Assembly (NCBI GenBank): GCA_023663135.1
Contig: JAMPIE010000005.1
Coordinates: 50,968 to 114,967, forward strand
Length of the DNA: 64,000 bases
Source of the DNA: Alloprevotella sp.
Lineage (GTDB): Bacteria > Bacteroidota > Bacteroidia > Bacteroidales > Muribaculaceae
Direction: 5' to 3'
In this document: piece after piece, positions 9,116 to 17,801 of the stretch
How positions within the stretch are numbered: the first letter of the stretch is position 1
How the letters are laid out: each line of letters starts with the position of its first letter
Translations under genes and position numbers: made by a program
Notes under the pieces: generated by a model
Database searches by the model: none
What the model was told of the DNA's origin: nothing
What the model saw: only the letters and a program-made list of their open reading frames with translations

Positions 9116-9867
9116 TGGCCTCCGACATTCCGATGGGCATCTTCCGCTTCAAGCAGTTTGAACTCAGCAACTCCTTATCGGCTCAGCGCATTGGCACTGA
9201 CGGGGTGATTACCGGCGCCGCCGCCCCGATCATTCCCGGCGAAGAGTCCATCATATGGGATGCCGGTGCCGGCACCGGCCTCATTGCCCTCATGATAGCC
9301 CAACGCGCCCCGATAGCTCACATCTTTGCCGTTGAACTCGACCCCGAGGCTGCCCTCGAGTGCCGAGCCAACGTCGTGGCCTCCCCATGGGCCTCCCGCA
9401 TCGAGGTGGTCGAGGGCGATTTCGTCAAAATCGCCCCATCCCTTCCCGCCCCATCCCTCATCGTCTCCAACCCCCCATTTTTCACCACCGACACCAAGGC
9501 TCCCGACCCCCGTCGAGCCCTCGCTCGCCATGGCAATGGCTCCCTCTCGCCATCCACCCTTATAGCTTTGGCATCAATCCTCTTAGCCCCTTTCGGAAAA
9601 CTATGCTTCATAGCCCCCTCCGACTGTGAAAACGAGATAATACTTCAGGCGGTGATGTCGCGCATGGAGCCTGTGTCAATCATCGACATCGCCTCACGCG
9701 AGGGTCAAAGCCCCATCCGGCAACTATGGACCCTCATGCGCCGGGGTGAGACCCCGGCCGGCCCTGTAGTCCATACCCTCCTTGAGATCCACAAGGCCGA
9801 CGCCTCACACCAATACACACCCCAATTCATCGACCTCACTCACGAATTCTATATCAACCTCCCCTGA
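9115..9867 (+). CDS. trmN6: tRNA1(Val) A37 N6-methyltransferase
   Basis: 250 residues. A Rossmann methyltransferase: SAM-binding DAGAGTGL at 49-56, acidic VELDPEAA after strand 2, and the N6-adenine signature SNPPFF at 118-123. The opening FRFKQFELSNSLSAQRIGTDG is diagnostic of the YfiC/TrmN6 family, which methylates A37 of tRNA1(Val). Start and the preceding stop share one base (TAATG), so it is coupled to the M16 gene. It is the last gene of the operon; no clear hairpin follows, only a run of T after the stop. Confidence 0.93.
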   Translation: MASDIPMGIFRFKQFELSNSLSAQRIGTDGVITGAAAPIIPGEESIIWDAGAGTGLIALMIAQRAPIAHIFAVELDPEAALECRANVVASPWASRIEVVEGDFVKIAPSLPAPSLIVSNPPFFTTDTKAPDPRRALARHGNGSLSPSTLIALASILLAPFGKLCFIAPSDCENEIILQAVMSRMEPVSIIDIASREGQSPIRQLWTLMRRGETPAGPVVHTLLEIHKADASHQYTPQFIDLTHEFYINLP

Positions 9868-9914
9868 CACGATTTTTTTCTCTCCCCCCTATGTCAACCT
9901 GTCAAATATTTACA

Positions 9915-9922
9915 TATCTTTG
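9915..9922 (+). promoter_or_regulatory. -7 element of mdh
   Basis: TATCTTTG, 43 bp before the mdh ATG, in an AT-rich gap (9868-9965) between trmN6 and mdh. Confidence 0.65.
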
Positions 9923-9965
9923 CAGTTAGTTTAACCCACACGAACCATTAACCAGAAAGTATATC

Positions 9966-10895
9966 ATGTCAAAAGTCACTGTTGTGGGCGCCGGAAACGT
10001 AGGCGCCACTTGTGCCAATGTGCTTGTCACTCAACAAATTGCCGACGAGGTTGTCCTCATTGACATCAAGCCCGGTTTTGCCGAGGGCAAGGCCATGGAC
10101 ATCATGCAGACCGCCAATATCCTCCACCTCTCTACCCGTCTTACCGGCGTCACCAACGACTACGAGAAGACCGCAGGCAGCGACATGGTGGTCATCACTT
10201 CAGGTATCCCCCGCAAGCCCGGCATGACCCGCGAGGAGCTCATCGGCGTCAACGCCGGCATCGTCAAGAGCGTCACCGAGAGCGTCCTCAAGCACTCCCC
10301 CAATGCCACCATCCTCTGCGTGGCCAACCCCATGGACACCATGACCTACCTGATCCACAAAATCTCCGGTCTCCCCAAGAACAAGATCATCGGCATGGGC
10401 GGTGCCCTCGACAGTGCTCGCTTCAAATATTTCCTATCCCTCGCCCTCAACGCCAACGCCACTGAGGTCGAAGGAATCGTTATCGGCGGCCACGGCGACA
10501 CCACCATGATCCCCCTAAAGCGCCTTGCTGCCTATCGCGGTATCCCCGCTTCCTCAATCCTTCCTGCCGACCAGCTCGACAAAGTGGCTGCCGACACTAT
10601 GGTGGGCGGCGCTACTCTCACCGGCCTCCTCGGCACTTCTGCCTGGATTGCCCCCGGTGCTGCTGCCGCCCAGTGTGTTGCCGCCGTCCTCGGCGACCAG
10701 AAGCGCCTCATCTCATGCTCTGCACTCCTCGAAGGCGAGTATGGCGAGAAAGATCTCTGCATCGGCGTCCCCTGCATCCTTGGCAAAGACGGCATCGAGA
10801 AGATCGTTGACCTCAACCTCAACGACGAAGAAATGGCTCTCTTCCACAAGAGCGCCGAGGCTGTCCATAAGACAAACGCTGCCCTCCCCTGCTAA
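9966..10895 (+). CDS. mdh: malate dehydrogenase (LDH-like type)
   Basis: 309 residues. Nucleotide-binding GAGNVGA at 8-14 and an acidic residue at the end of strand 2 (LIDIK, D33) point to NAD specificity. The mobile loop IPRKPGMTREEL holds the substrate-binding arginines, and catalytic H176 lies in IGGHGDTT. The first loop arginine at 83 with methionine-containing GMTR is typical of malate rather than lactate dehydrogenase. It converts malate to oxaloacetate in the cytoplasm, probably in the reductive direction in an anaerobe. A short gap (16 bp) to a thioredoxin-like lipoprotein and a shared terminator suggest one transcript. Confidence 0.95.
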   Translation: MSKVTVVGAGNVGATCANVLVTQQIADEVVLIDIKPGFAEGKAMDIMQTANILHLSTRLTGVTNDYEKTAGSDMVVITSGIPRKPGMTREELIGVNAGIVKSVTESVLKHSPNATILCVANPMDTMTYLIHKISGLPKNKIIGMGGALDSARFKYFLSLALNANATEVEGIVIGGHGDTTMIPLKRLAAYRGIPASSILPADQLDKVAADTMVGGATLTGLLGTSAWIAPGAAAAQCVAAVLGDQKRLISCSALLEGEYGEKDLCIGVPCILGKDGIEKIVDLNLNDEEMALFHKSAEAVHKTNAALPC

Positions 10896-10911
10896 ATCCT
10901 TCCCTGTCGTC

Positions 10912-11385
10912 ATGAACAAAGTTTTCTCCGGCATGATGGCCTTAGCCTCTTTGGCCATCACTATGCTCCCGGCTTGTGCCGGCAGCCCCAAGAGCGACAA
11001 AGCTGCCGACGACACCGACTCTATTGCCGCTGTTGCTGTCGAAGCCGTCGAGTCGGGCAACCCCGTCATTGAGGTCCCCACAGGCACTCCCGACCTCAGC
11101 GCATATGCCGGCTCTCTCACCGTCATCGACTTCAACGCCGTATGGTGTGGCCCATGCCGTCAATATGCCCCCACATTCCACTCAGTGGCTAAGGAGATGG
11201 CCGGGAAAGCCACCTTCCTCTCCATCAACGTGGACTCTTGCCACGCCATTGCCGAGAAATATGTGGGCCAGTTCATTCCGCAGACCACCGTCATCACCCC
11301 CTCCGGGCAGGTCTTCTCCAAGAGCGGTCAGCTCGAAAAGGAGACTCTCGTGGCCTTCATTGACTCCATCGCCTCGTCATTATAA
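10912..11385 (+). CDS. thioredoxin-like lipoprotein
   Basis: 157 residues. A lipoprotein signal ends with LPAC (C22), so the mature protein is membrane-anchored outside the cytoplasm. After an acidic linker the thioredoxin fold starts near 62, with the redox site WCGPC at 78-82 and the cis-proline loop FIPQTTV. It probably exchanges disulfides in the periplasm. It sits 16 bp after mdh, with no promoter of its own, and a strong terminator follows. The start at 10912 is chosen because it begins the signal; the frame is open further upstream but that is antisense-like reading of mdh. Confidence 0.88.
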   Translation: MNKVFSGMMALASLAITMLPACAGSPKSDKAADDTDSIAAVAVEAVESGNPVIEVPTGTPDLSAYAGSLTVIDFNAVWCGPCRQYAPTFHSVAKEMAGKATFLSINVDSCHAIAEKYVGQFIPQTTVITPSGQVFSKSGQLEKETLVAFIDSIASSL

Positions 11386-11407
11386 GTTTACGACAATACC
11401 CCCTCCC

Positions 11408-11446
11408 ATCTCCGGCTCCTTCCACAAGGGGCCGGAGATTTTTTTT
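11408..11446 (+). terminator. intrinsic terminator of the mdh operon
   Basis: Stem atctccggc (11408-11416) with gccggagat (11431-11439), followed by a T-run. Confidence 0.85.
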
Positions 11447-11512
11447 CATCCTCTTGTAACATTATGCCACTCTGGCGCGTCTTATATAAAAAACATCAAC
11501 ATCATCACCCGT

Positions 11513-12316
11513 ATGCCACGCCATCTTTCCATCGCGCTCACATGCCTCTTCGCCACGATTGCGTTCCCAGGCTGCAGCTCCATCTCAGCCGAAATCAACG
11601 GCGAAAATGCCCGAATTGTCACTCGCACATATTCAAACCTCCCCTCCGACTTCCAAGCCATCAGCGCCTCTGCTGCCTTTGACGTCGACTACACAGTAAG
11701 TCCGAAAGTTGCTGCCACTGTCTCTTGCTCCGAGAATGTAGCCAACCATCTCGTAGTGGAAGTGCGCAACGGATGTCTCTATCTCGGCATAAAGGAGTCT
11801 ATCAGCCTCAACAATGTCACCATAAAGGCCACCGTCACCGGCCCCGCCCTGACTGCCATATCCGCCTCCTCGGCCTCCAAGATTGAGATCCTCTCGCCCA
11901 TGTCCATCAAGGGCGCCACGCTATCCCTCAAGGCATCCTCGGCCGCTGGCATCGAGCTCGAGGCTCCGGCCACATATGCCGAAATCAAGGCCTCAGCCAG
12001 CTCTGCTTCTTCTATCTCACTCAACGGAGCCACTGCCACCGACGTCATTCTCCACTCCTCCTCGGCCTCTTCTGTCGACCTCAAAGACATCAAGGCCGTC
12101 AACATATCTGCCAATGCTTCCTCTGCCTCCGGCATCGACATCACCGGAACGGCCTCTAAGGTCTCTTACGAAGCCTCGTCGGGCGCGAGCATCGACGCCA
12201 AGAGGCTCAGCGCTCAGTCTGGCAAAGCTGATGCTTCTTCGGGTGGCAGTATCGACTCCAATGTCAAGTCGCTCGACTATTCCTCCTCGTCGGGTGGCTC
12301 GGTCGACAACCGATAA
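11513..12316 (+). CDS. GIN-domain (DUF2807) lipoprotein
   Basis: 267 residues. The N-terminal signal MPRHLSIALTCLFATIAFPG precedes C21, a weak lipobox (FPGC). From about 38 it follows the putative auto-transporter adhesin head GIN family (DUF2807): NLPSDFQAISASAAFDVDYT, then many short beta-helix rungs rich in Ser and Ala, with the repeated pattern ASSASxIxL and ending in SSGGSVDNR. Such proteins form a right-handed beta-helix at the cell surface; function is unknown. The start is the first ATG giving a signal peptide. No good promoter is visible between the mdh terminator and the start. Confidence 0.85.
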   Translation: MPRHLSIALTCLFATIAFPGCSSISAEINGENARIVTRTYSNLPSDFQAISASAAFDVDYTVSPKVAATVSCSENVANHLVVEVRNGCLYLGIKESISLNNVTIKATVTGPALTAISASSASKIEILSPMSIKGATLSLKASSAAGIELEAPATYAEIKASASSASSISLNGATATDVILHSSSASSVDLKDIKAVNISANASSASGIDITGTASKVSYEASSGASIDAKRLSAQSGKADASSGGSIDSNVKSLDYSSSSGGSVDNR

Positions 12317-12361
12317 TCCCTCCTCCCGACTTTCATAATAGATAATAAATAGATCAAGACA

Positions 12362-12396
12362 GGGCCCGAAATGGTTGCGACAACCATCCCGGGCCC
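12362..12396. terminator. hairpin between convergent genes
   Basis: Two-part stem: gggcccg (12362-12368) with cgggccc (12390-12396), and atggttg (12371-12377) with caaccat (12381-12387). It lies between the GIN lipoprotein and the convergent 77-residue gene, so it may serve both. No T-run on the plus side. Confidence 0.55.
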
Positions 12397-12421
12397 CTTC
12401 CCTATAATACAGATAAATTTG

Positions 12422-12655
12422 TCAGTTGGCGCCCATGCGGCGTGTGTCGCGGCATACATACGACCTTATCATCGAATACACCATCACCTGAAAGGGAGTC
12501 AACGCCTCCTCCGGGTCAAGGCCCAGGATAAACTCCCTGGCCAAGGCCGATGAGATGGCGAGCTGCTCGTCGGCCGGCAGCGAGCTTATTGTGCTGGCCA
12601 CATGGGGTGTGATCACCATTGCGGGTGTCTGGCGTGCGGTGTTCATTGGTGTCAT
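12422..12655 (-). CDS. small protein of unknown function
   Basis: 77 residues, cytoplasmic by appearance. Two predicted helices are separated by a conserved-looking turn: LPADEQLAISSALAREFILG, then LTPFQVMVYSMIRSYVCRD. I cannot assign a named family. Support for a real gene comes from its own -7 element 38 bp upstream (12694-12701), amphipathic helical periodicity, and the absence of a competing gene on the plus strand. A hairpin lies just beyond its stop codon. Confidence 0.55.
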   Translation of the reverse strand: MTPMNTARQTPAMVITPHVASTISSLPADEQLAISSALAREFILGLDPEEALTPFQVMVYSMIRSYVCRDTRRMGAN

Positions 12656-12693
12656 GGAAGAGTAAGGTTAAGAGGAAGATTGTTTTGATGTCG

Positions 12694-12701
12694 CAAAGGT
12701 A
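12694..12701 (-). promoter_or_regulatory. -7 element of the 77-residue gene
   Basis: TACCTTTG on the minus strand, 38 bp from the start codon at 12655. Confidence 0.5.
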
Positions 12702-12835
12702 TGATGTCTCATGGGCAAGATTATTGCCCATAAATGTTAATAATCACAAACATTTTTTATGCCGACGGATGGGAACATTTTGCGCCTCTCTCCGTTTATC
12801 TCTATAAATATCATTCTAAATTTCCCACCCTCCAT

Positions 12836-13468
12836 ATGCGCATCATTCGCTTCCTCGCTCCTCTGGCTCTGCTCCTCGTCCTCGCGGGTTGCTCCCCTTA
12901 TGCCCTGGTGTCAAGTGAGACTTACAACGATGTCAATCTCCGAAGTTTCAACACTTTCCGTATCGTATCCCCCACCGACAACGACTCCACCGGCCTCCCC
13001 CCGTCAATGTCGACGGTAACCTATTACAACATTGCAGCGGCCATCCGTGAACAGATGACTGAACGCGGCTTCACCGAAGATCCATCCTCTCCGCTCCTGA
13101 TTAATATAGGCGTGGCCATCCGTCATGGCGTGATCACCGAGCCGCTCGTGCTCCCGGTCAATTACTATCCCTATCCCGGACCGCCTCCACCACCAGCTCC
13201 CGGCGTGGCCCCCTGGTTTATTTATCCGCGTCAAAACTACTGGCCCCCGCAATATTACAACACCGGAGCTCAGGTCGTTGCCGGAGTCTACCGCGAGGGC
13301 GTCTTGACTATGGACATGGTCGACATGGCCCGACATCTGCCAGTCTACTCCGCCTCCGTGGCTGCCGTGATGAATTCCGGCAACGGCGTTTTCTACAATC
13401 TCAAGGAGATTTCCGGAGCCGTCGCCGAGCTCTTTTCACGCTTCCCAATCCCCGTTCCTAAAAAATAA
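12836..13468 (+). CDS. DUF4136 lipoprotein
   Basis: 210 residues. Lipoprotein signal with LAGC at 16-19. The mature part follows the DUF4136 pattern: LRSFNTFRIV, an AAIREQMTERGF helix and a LLINIGVAI strand. A proline-rich insert (PYPGPPPPPAPGVAPW) and a tyrosine-rich stretch follow, then the final ISGAVAELFSRFPIP helix typical of the family. DUF4136 proteins are envelope lipoproteins of unknown role in Bacteroidetes and Proteobacteria. I start at 12836, the first ATG in front of the signal; an earlier in-frame ATG would put about 34 unrelated residues before it. Confidence 0.85.
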   Translation: MRIIRFLAPLALLLVLAGCSPYALVSSETYNDVNLRSFNTFRIVSPTDNDSTGLPPSMSTVTYYNIAAAIREQMTERGFTEDPSSPLLINIGVAIRHGVITEPLVLPVNYYPYPGPPPPPAPGVAPWFIYPRQNYWPPQYYNTGAQVVAGVYREGVLTMDMVDMARHLPVYSASVAAVMNSGNGVFYNLKEISGAVAELFSRFPIPVPKK

Positions 13469-13503
13469 TCTTCGTCAAAAATTTCATAATGACAAAAATT
13501 CGC

Positions 13504-13511
13504 TATCTTTG
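13504..13511 (+). promoter_or_regulatory. -7 element of tRNA-Leu
   Basis: TATCTTTG ends 11 bp before the first base of the mature tRNA, the expected distance for a tRNA promoter with a very short 5' leader. Confidence 0.7.
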
Positions 13512-13522
13512 CACCCATTCAG

Positions 13523-13603
13523 GCGCATGTGGCGTAATGGCAGCCGCGCCAGACTTAGGATCTGGTGTCGAAAGACGTGGGGGTTCGAGTCCCCCCATGC
13601 GCA
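13523..13603 (+). tRNA. tRNA-Leu (anticodon UAG)
   Basis: The 7-bp acceptor stem GCGCATG (13523-13529) pairs with CATGCGC (13596-13602), discriminator A at 13603. The anticodon stem CCAGA/TCTGG encloses loop CTTAGGA, giving anticodon UAG. A long variable arm (tgtcgaaagacg) is typical of class II leucine tRNA, and the T arm GGGGGTTCGAGTCCCCC is intact. CCA is not encoded, so the CCA-adding enzyme at 29160 is needed for maturation. Confidence 0.96.
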
Positions 13604-13715
13604 CTTTCCGGCCTCTCGGCCCATCTTTCCTTTCTTACGGCCCGCATCTTTCCTCTTCACTCAAGCCCCCTATAACCCAGGCTCCGAGCCTCTTCTTCCC
13701 ATCTTCTATCGAAAG

Positions 13716-14429
13716 ATGTCGTTCTTTTCTGACATATTCAAAGGAGCCGTAGCTCCTGAGCTGACAGGGTTCACCGACTGGCACTCCCACATCCTTCCGG
13801 GTGTCGACGACGGGGTTGCATCTATGGACGAGTCCCTCGCCATCCTAAGCCGCTATGAAGAGGCCGGCATCAAGAAGGTGTGGCTCACGCCCCACATCAT
13901 GGAGGATATCCCCAACGAGACGGCCGCCCTACGTCGGCGCTTCTCTGAGCTCAAGGAGGCCTATCATGGCCCCGTAGAGCTCGCTCTCGCTGCCGAAAAC
14001 ATGATGGATCTCCTGTTCATCCAGCGCCTCGAGGCCCGCGACCTCCTCCCCATCGGCGACAATATGCTCCTCGTCGAGACCTCTTATTTCAATCCGCCTT
14101 CCGGCCTGGAAGATATCTTGCAAAAGATCATAGATGCCGGCTTCACCCCTCTCATTGCCCACCCCGAGCGTTATTTCTATGTCTCCGACATGGCGCGATA
14201 CCGGCAATGGAAATCTATGGGAGCCCTCCTGCAGCTCAACATCATCTCGCTCGACGGCTATTACGGCCCCGAAGTCAAGGCGAAGGCCGAGGCACTCTTA
14301 GCCGACGGCATGTATGACCGTGCCGGCTCCGACCTACACGCCCACCGACATCTCGACTGCCTATGCAGCATGAAAATCAAGAAAAAGCTCCTCCAAAAGC
14401 TCCACCCCCTCCTCCATCCATCCTTCTGA
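13716..14429 (+). CDS. CpsB/YwqE-type tyrosine-protein phosphatase
   Basis: 237 residues. PHP-fold metal site motifs are present in order: DWHSHILPGVDDG (21-33), TPHIM, a glutamate in ALAAENMMD, AHPERYFYV and GSDLHAHRH. This is the Mn-dependent phosphotyrosine phosphatase family that dephosphorylates BY-kinases controlling capsule or exopolysaccharide synthesis. The Wzc-type kinase two genes downstream is the obvious partner. The start at 13716 matches the family; the reading frame runs back through the tRNA gene, which is not coding. About 73 bp separate it from the wza-like gene. Confidence 0.92.
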   Translation: MSFFSDIFKGAVAPELTGFTDWHSHILPGVDDGVASMDESLAILSRYEEAGIKKVWLTPHIMEDIPNETAALRRRFSELKEAYHGPVELALAAENMMDLLFIQRLEARDLLPIGDNMLLVETSYFNPPSGLEDILQKIIDAGFTPLIAHPERYFYVSDMARYRQWKSMGALLQLNIISLDGYYGPEVKAKAEALLADGMYDRAGSDLHAHRHLDCLCSMKIKKKLLQKLHPLLHPSF

Positions 14430-14502
14430 CCATATCGTCCTCCTTCTCCTCCTCTCCTCCTTAACATTCCTTCCCCCCACACAAGCCATTATTCATTCAT
14501 CC

Positions 14503-15333
14503 ATGAAAGCCTCCCCGATAATCCGCAGCCTCGCTGCTGCCGCCATCATCGCCACAGCCGCCTCCTGCTCCACTCCTAAGGATGTCACCTACTTCCAAGA
14601 TGTAGCAGAGGGCTATGAAGTAACCCCCTCCAATCAGCTCAACATTCGGGTCAAGCCCGAAGACAAGCTCTCTATCCTGGTCACGACTCAAGATCCCGCA
14701 CTCTCCACTCTGTTTAATCTCGTGCAGTCGCAAAACCGTCTCGGCCAGACCACCTCGGCAACCAACGCCGCCCCCTCGCAACAGAGTGCTGTCTCTTACT
14801 ACACCGTCGACCCCCTCGGCAACATTACCTTCCCCGTCGTCGGCTCGCTTCACGTGGGGGGGATGCGCCGCCACGAGGTAGCTCAGTTTATTGAACGCGA
14901 GCTCAAGGAAAAAGATCTCGTCAAAGATCCTATCGTCACTGTCGAGTTTGCCAACACCGGCATCTCCGTCATCGGAGAGGTCAACGATCCCGGTCGCTTC
15001 GAGTTCAACAAAGATGAGCTCAATATCATCGACGCCATCGCTATGGCCGGCGACCTCACCCCCAATGGACAAAGGCAAAATGTTGTCGTCCTCCGCGAGG
15101 AGCCCGATGGCAAGCGCAAAGCTTATCGCATCGACCTAACTAACATGACCGAAGTAGCCTCCTCGCCCGTCTTCTTCCTTCAGCAAAACGATGTCATATA
15201 CGTCGAGCCAAACGATAAGAAGAAACGCGACACCACCTCCTCCGGCAACACATCTTTCGCCCCCTCTTTCTGGGTTTCTGTTGGCTCTCTCGCCGTCACT
15301 ATCGCCACCCTCATCATCACTCTCACCAATTAA
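14503..15333 (+). CDS. Wza-type polysaccharide export lipoprotein
   Basis: 276 residues. Lipoprotein signal with lipobox AASC (C22). A Poly_export domain (about 45-145) begins SNQLNIRVKPEDKLSILV and contains YYTVDPLGNITFPVVG. A SLBB-type domain follows (about 150-235: ISVIGEVNDPGRFEFN), then a C-terminal hydrophobic helix (FWVSVGSLAVTIATLIITL) that would cross the outer membrane, as in Bacteroidetes Wza homologues. It forms the export channel for the polysaccharide whose synthesis is controlled by the adjacent phosphatase and kinase. It is 9 bp upstream of the kinase gene. Confidence 0.93.
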   Translation: MKASPIIRSLAAAAIIATAASCSTPKDVTYFQDVAEGYEVTPSNQLNIRVKPEDKLSILVTTQDPALSTLFNLVQSQNRLGQTTSATNAAPSQQSAVSYYTVDPLGNITFPVVGSLHVGGMRRHEVAQFIERELKEKDLVKDPIVTVEFANTGISVIGEVNDPGRFEFNKDELNIIDAIAMAGDLTPNGQRQNVVVLREEPDGKRKAYRIDLTNMTEVASSPVFFLQQNDVIYVEPNDKKKRDTTSSGNTSFAPSFWVSVGSLAVTIATLIITLTN

Positions 15334-15342
15334 TCGACTCCA

Positions 15343-17763
15343 ATGTCCGACTCCATCGATACCTCTCGCGAAAACACTGAGAAGCGACTATCCGGCTCAG
15401 CCATGTCGCTGACCGACGTGGCCTACCTTACGCTCCACCACTGGCCCTGGATTATCCTTTCGCTGGCCATCTGCCTCGGCCTCGCTTACTATTACATCCT
15501 CCGCACTCCAGAGGTCTACACCCGCTCGGCTGAACTCCTGGTCAAGGATGAGTCTAAGGGCAGCTCCTTGAGCTCTGATGAGTTCTCAGACCTCGGCCTC
15601 TTCCAGACCAACACCAACATCAACAACGAAATCATAACCCTCAGCTCCAAAGACCTCATGCGCGAGGTCGTGGAGCGCCTTAAGCTCGACCAGACTTTCT
15701 ACACCCACGGCACATTCCACAACAATATCCTCTACGGCTATGACCTCCCGGTCAAGCTTTCCGTGGCCGGATTTCCCGTGGAGCGATCATATAGCCTTCA
15801 TCTCGCTCTGGCCAAAGACGGCAAGGTGACTATCTCCGACCTCGAGGCCGACAAAGAAAAATATGACGACAAGACCTTCTCCGGTCAGCTCGGCGACTCT
15901 ATCCAGACCCCCATCGGCCGCGTCATCGTCGAGCCCTCTCCCAACTATAAGAAGGGTGATGCCGCCAATTATATTGTAAAAAAGGTCCCTGAATCTACGG
16001 CCATCAACTATTTCTCTCGTCATCTGAAAGTGTCAATGTCCAACGACAAAGGCACCGTCCTCAAGCTCACTCTTTCTGACCAAAGTCAACAGAGAGCCGA
16101 CGAAGTGCTCACAACCCTCATCGGAGTCTACAACGAGGCTTGGATCCGAGATAAGAACCAGATTGCCGTTTCAACATCCAACTTCATCAACGACCGTCTC
16201 AACGTCATCGAGAGCGAACTCGGCCATGTCGACAGCGACATCTCCTCTTACAAGAGCGCCAATCTCGTGCCCGACGTCCAGGCTGCCTCTTCGATGTATA
16301 TGAGTCAGAGCCAGCAAAATGCCACTGAGATGCTCGGCATCAACAATCAGCTCCAGATGACCCGATACATCCGCTCTTACCTCAATGCCGATGGCACTAA
16401 GGGCCAGCTACTCCCGGCCAATGCAGGCATCAACGACCCCACCATACAGGCTCAGATCTCTGAATACAACGACAAGCTACTCCAGCGCAACGCTCTGGCC
16501 GAGAAGTCGTCGGAGAAGAACCCCCTTGTCCGCACTCTCGACGAACAACTCGCCTCTCAGCGAGCTGCCATCATCGGCACGGTTGACAATCAGATTGTAG
16601 ACCTCAACACTCAGCTCAAGGGCCTCCAGAGAGCCGAGGCTCAGACCATCTCTCGCATCGCTTCCAACCCCACTCAAGCCAAGTATCTCCTCTCTGTCGA
16701 GCGTCAGCAGAAGGTTAAGGAGTCGCTCTACCTCTTCCTCCTCCAGAAGCGCGAGGAAAATGAGCTCTCACAAGCTTTCACTGCTTATAATACTCGCATC
16801 GTCAATCGCCCCGGCGATTCCGGCGCCCCTGTCCTCCCCAACCGCCGCAACATCTTCCTCCTCGCCTTCGTCGTGGGCCTCTTCATCCCCTTTGGCTTTA
16901 CCTATGTGAAGGAGATGAGCAACACCGCCGTCCGCGGTCGTAAGGATGTCGAAAACCTCACCCTCCCCTTCCTCGGCGAGATTCCTCAAAATCGCGGCTC
17001 TAAAAAGAGCAAGAAAGATGGCGAGGAGACTGTCAAGACTGTCGTCCGCGAGGGTAGCCGTGATGTCATCAATGAGTCGTTCCGTGTGCTCCGCACTAAT
17101 CTCGAGTTTATGCGCTCCAATCCGGGCTCGGCCAACATAGTGGCTATCACCTCCTTCAACCCCCATTCCGGCAAGTCGTTCATCTCGCTCAACCTCGCCA
17201 AGGCTCTCTCGGTCAAGGACAAGAAGGTGCTCGTCATCGACGGTGATATGCGCCATGGCTCTGCATCGCAATATGTCGGCTCCCCCGAGAAAGGGCTCTC
17301 CGACTATCTCAGCGGCAAGGTCACTGACCTTAATAAGGTCATCAAGCCTGTCGACGACTCCGACCATCTCTTTGTGCTCCCCACTGGTACCATCCCCCCC
17401 AATCCCGCTGAACTCCTCGAGCGTCCTATCTTCAAGGAGATGATTGACTCTCTGCGCGACAAGTATGATTACATCATCATCGACTGCCCCCCCATCGAGG
17501 TGGTGGCCGACGCTCAGATCATCGATCGCGTGGCCGACCGCACTATCTTCATCATCCGCGCCGGCCTCCTCGACCGCTCTATGCTCCCCGAGCTCGAAAA
17601 GCTCTACCAGCAGAAGAAGTATACCAACATGGCTTACATCCTCAATGGCACTGAGATAAGCCAGGGCGGCTATGCTAAGGGCTATCGCTACGGCTACGGT
17701 TATGGCTACGGCTATGGCTACCACTATGGCAGCGAAGCCTCCTCTTCCAAGAAGTCTAAGTAA
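15343..17763 (+). CDS. Wzc-type polysaccharide co-polymerase and BY-kinase
   Basis: 806 residues. A Wzz domain begins with a transmembrane helix near 33-53; a long periplasmic coiled-coil region with a GNVR-like part runs to a second helix near 500-520. The cytoplasmic BY-kinase has Walker A PHSGKS (607-612), Walker A' VIDGDMR (631-637) and Walker B IIIDCPP (711-717). The tail has nine tyrosines between 777 and 795, mostly alternating with glycine, the autophosphorylation cluster. It couples chain-length control and export with the Wza protein and is likely dephosphorylated by the CpsB-type enzyme at 13716. Confidence 0.95.
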   Translation: MSDSIDTSRENTEKRLSGSAMSLTDVAYLTLHHWPWIILSLAICLGLAYYYILRTPEVYTRSAELLVKDESKGSSLSSDEFSDLGLFQTNTNINNEIITLSSKDLMREVVERLKLDQTFYTHGTFHNNILYGYDLPVKLSVAGFPVERSYSLHLALAKDGKVTISDLEADKEKYDDKTFSGQLGDSIQTPIGRVIVEPSPNYKKGDAANYIVKKVPESTAINYFSRHLKVSMSNDKGTVLKLTLSDQSQQRADEVLTTLIGVYNEAWIRDKNQIAVSTSNFINDRLNVIESELGHVDSDISSYKSANLVPDVQAASSMYMSQSQQNATEMLGINNQLQMTRYIRSYLNADGTKGQLLPANAGINDPTIQAQISEYNDKLLQRNALAEKSSEKNPLVRTLDEQLASQRAAIIGTVDNQIVDLNTQLKGLQRAEAQTISRIASNPTQAKYLLSVERQQKVKESLYLFLLQKREENELSQAFTAYNTRIVNRPGDSGAPVLPNRRNIFLLAFVVGLFIPFGFTYVKEMSNTAVRGRKDVENLTLPFLGEIPQNRGSKKSKKDGEETVKTVVREGSRDVINESFRVLRTNLEFMRSNPGSANIVAITSFNPHSGKSFISLNLAKALSVKDKKVLVIDGDMRHGSASQYVGSPEKGLSDYLSGKVTDLNKVIKPVDDSDHLFVLPTGTIPPNPAELLERPIFKEMIDSLRDKYDYIIIDCPPIEVVADAQIIDRVADRTIFIIRAGLLDRSMLPELEKLYQQKKYTNMAYILNGTEISQGGYAKGYRYGYGYGYGYGYHYGSEASSSKKSK

Positions 17764-17801
17764 TCCGCTCTGTTGTCTCTCCCTTGTCAAACCTCATCCC
17801 T

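Noticed and set aside
16768..17790. 340-codon open frame on the minus strand
   Set aside because: It is antisense to the kinase half of the Wzc-type gene, which has all its motifs; the minus-strand protein has no recognisable domain and reflects GC-biased third positions.
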